NCBI GenBank assembly: GCA_900321915.1
Contig: ONXW01000042.1
Location: 1-5,982 of the forward strand
Source: an uncultured Eubacteriales bacterium
GTDB taxonomy: Bacteria > Bacillota > Clostridia > Lachnospirales > Lachnospiraceae
Reading direction: 5' to 3'
DNA: 5,982 bases
Part shown: positions 4,993 through 5,982 of the stretch, one piece after another
Layout: each line of letters starts with the position of its first letter
How positions within the stretch are numbered: position 1 is the first letter of the stretch
Translations under genes and position numbers: made by a program
Notes under the pieces: model-generated
Seen by the model: only the letters and a program-made list of their open reading frames with translations
Told to the model about the DNA's origin: nothing
The model's database searches: none

Positions 4993-5982
4993 CTATTCAA
5001 TCGTATATCCGGAGATATCAAACAGGGAATCATCCGCCTTGTCGTCAATCGCCTTAATGGTGTATACCGTGTCCTCTCCTACCATGCAGCAGGCAAGGCT
5101 TCCGTCTTCTTTGAAACAGAAAACGGTCTCGGGATCTGTGGTTGTTTCCGGGAATACCTCGGCGTCGTAGCTCTTGCCGTCCACTTCCCTGGTCTCCTCT
5201 GTGAACTCTGAACTCCTTGCGTTCGTCCAGATGGTCATATACAGCCCGTCCATCAGCAGGACATTGTTCGAGATGAGCGAGGAATCCGTCTCTGTCGCAA
5301 GGACTCCGGTCTTCTTGTCCGGATAGAGATTATAAGCCTTTCCGTCCTGGAAGAACGTAATCTTTGTATCTTCTATCCCGGACACCTTCGTAACGCATTC
5401 GGAGTAGAAAATGCCGTCCTTTGCGTGCACGTCGTATACCTGGTCGGCATCCATATAATCCAGGTGCGCCTCATAACTCATGTGAGCCCCGGCTTCCGGA
5501 TCCAGTGAGCTGTAAAGCGCGCCGACTTTGGAATCTGCGACTTCCCCGCCGGCTCCGGCTCTCTTCGCCAGAAGCTCTTCCAGGGAAAGAATCCCGTAAC
5601 CGGATGTATCGGCGCCCTCCTGGGCAAACAGCATAAACATCTCGCCGGTTCCCAGAATATCCAGCTCTATAATGCCGTTCTCCAGTTTTCCGGACGCGGA
5701 ACTGTCGTCCTCCATCGTGAGCGTGAATGCGCCGTCCTCACAGGTCCACGCCTTGATGTCCATCGTATCCTCGTCCATGGACATGGACCCAGTACCGCCC
5801 TTTACAAGCGTGAGCACAGATTTCATATCCGCCTCCTCGCTGGCAACGATATCGGAGCCTTCCTGCAGGGCAAACAGTGTGTACTCACCCTCCGGGGTAA
5901 ATTCTTTCTTTGCCTCTGTCTCCGGTTCTGTCTCAGCCGCCGTTGTCTCAGCCGCCGTTGTCTCAGCCGCCGTCGTCTCCGC
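4993..5982 (-). CDS. Secreted or lipoprotein-like protein with AETTA-repeat linker, 5' end off window
   Basis: I do not recognise a named family. The frame is open from the window edge, giving 329 residues. An ATG at 5824-5826 is internal, because coding sequence continues 52 codons upstream without a stop. Residues 1-30 are a low-complexity Ala/Glu/Thr linker (AETTA repeated, then Pro/Lys/Glu). Such linkers commonly follow the signal or lipobox of Firmicute surface proteins, but the signal itself lies outside the window. Residues 31-130 are a beta-rich segment: EYTLFALQEG, LTLVKGGTGSMSM (57-69), Trp79 and LDILGTGEMFMLF (107-119). It resembles small glycine/aspartate-patterned domains of clostridial lipoproteins. 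Residues 150-329 form a second beta-rich part ending DDSLFDISGYTIE, loosely like LolA/LppX-type ligand-binding folds; that is a guess. Five cysteines (81, 196, 289, 298, 299) are present and no membrane segment is seen. It probably leads into the NUDIX gene nine bases downstream. Confidence 0.72.
   Translation of the reverse strand, partial: AETTAAETTAAETTAAETEPETEAKKEFTPEGEYTLFALQEGSDIVASEEADMKSVLTLVKGGTGSMSMDEDTMDIKAWTCEDGAFTLTMEDDSSASGKLENGIIELDILGTGEMFMLFAQEGADTSGYGILSLEELLAKRAGAGGEVADSKVGALYSSLDPEAGAHMSYEAHLDYMDADQVYDVHAKDGIFYSECVTKVSGIEDTKITFFQDGKAYNLYPDKKTGVLATETDSSLISNNVLLMDGLYMTIWTNARSSEFTEETREVDGKSYDAEVFPETTTDPETVFCFKEDGSLACCMVGEDTVYTIKAIDDKADDSLFDISGYTIE
5931..5982 (-). repeat. 15-base tandem repeat encoding AETTA units
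   Basis: The plus-strand unit TCTCAGCCGCCGTTG is present at 5931-5945 and 5946-5960, then with one change at 5961-5975. A partial, diverged copy starts at 5976 and runs off the window. Each unit encodes Ala-Glu-Thr-Thr-Ala in phase on the minus strand, so gain or loss of copies changes only the linker length and never the frame. The total copy number is not known from this window. Confidence 0.85.

Noticed and set aside
5824..5826. ATG at 5824-5826 as the true start of the envelope protein
   Set aside because: The same frame continues upstream without a stop for 52 codons, encoding a coherent linker and the first beta strand of the domain, so this methionine is internal. The nearby GGAGG falls on Glu-Glu-Ala codons.
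5931..5982. Tandem repeat considered as a CRISPR array or DNA-binding iteron
   Set aside because: The units are directly adjacent with no spacers, are 15 bases long and in coding phase, and encode a low-complexity protein linker.

Overview
The window reads as one strand of an ordinary bacterial chromosome. All six protein genes I can support lie on the minus strand. The DNA is moderately GC-rich, with strong AGGAGG-type ribosome binding sites and tight gene packing. The leftmost-coding lipoprotein-like product has an Ala-Glu-Thr-Thr-Ala linker of a kind I associate with Clostridia, especially Lachnospiraceae. I infer a GC-rich anaerobic Firmicute, probably gut-associated, with moderate confidence. 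There is no rRNA or tRNA gene, CRISPR array, transposase or phage gene.

Read in the direction of transcription (high to low coordinates), the window starts inside a gene for a secreted or lipoprotein-like protein (4993-5982, 5' end off the window). It is followed with almost no gap by a MutT-like NUDIX hydrolase (4567-4983), a stand-alone Smr-domain protein (4319-4570, ATGA overlap) and a YciI-like protein (4001-4297). A strong intrinsic terminator at 3921-3965 closes this unit.

After a 273-base gap (3728-4000), which holds that terminator, a candidate promoter and phased TTTGC half-sites, a second unit begins. It contains hyuA (1670-3727) and hyuB (1-1670, last residues off the window), the two subunits of an ATP-dependent hydantoinase/oxoprolinase-family enzyme. 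The stop of hyuA and the start of hyuB share one base (TAATG), so the two subunits are probably made in a coupled way.

The first unit looks like housekeeping: nucleotide-pool cleaning (NUDIX), nucleic-acid quality control (Smr) and a small YciI enzyme of unknown substrate, behind a cell-envelope protein. The second unit is catabolic or salvage: HyuA binds ATP and HyuB carries the probable metal site. Together they would open a cyclic amide or imide, or carry out a related ATP-driven reaction. The true substrate cannot be read from the sequence. I see no clear new system. The points most worth following are the unknown hyuAB substrate with its possible operator, the altered glycine-rich loop of the Smr protein, and the repeat-bearing envelope protein.
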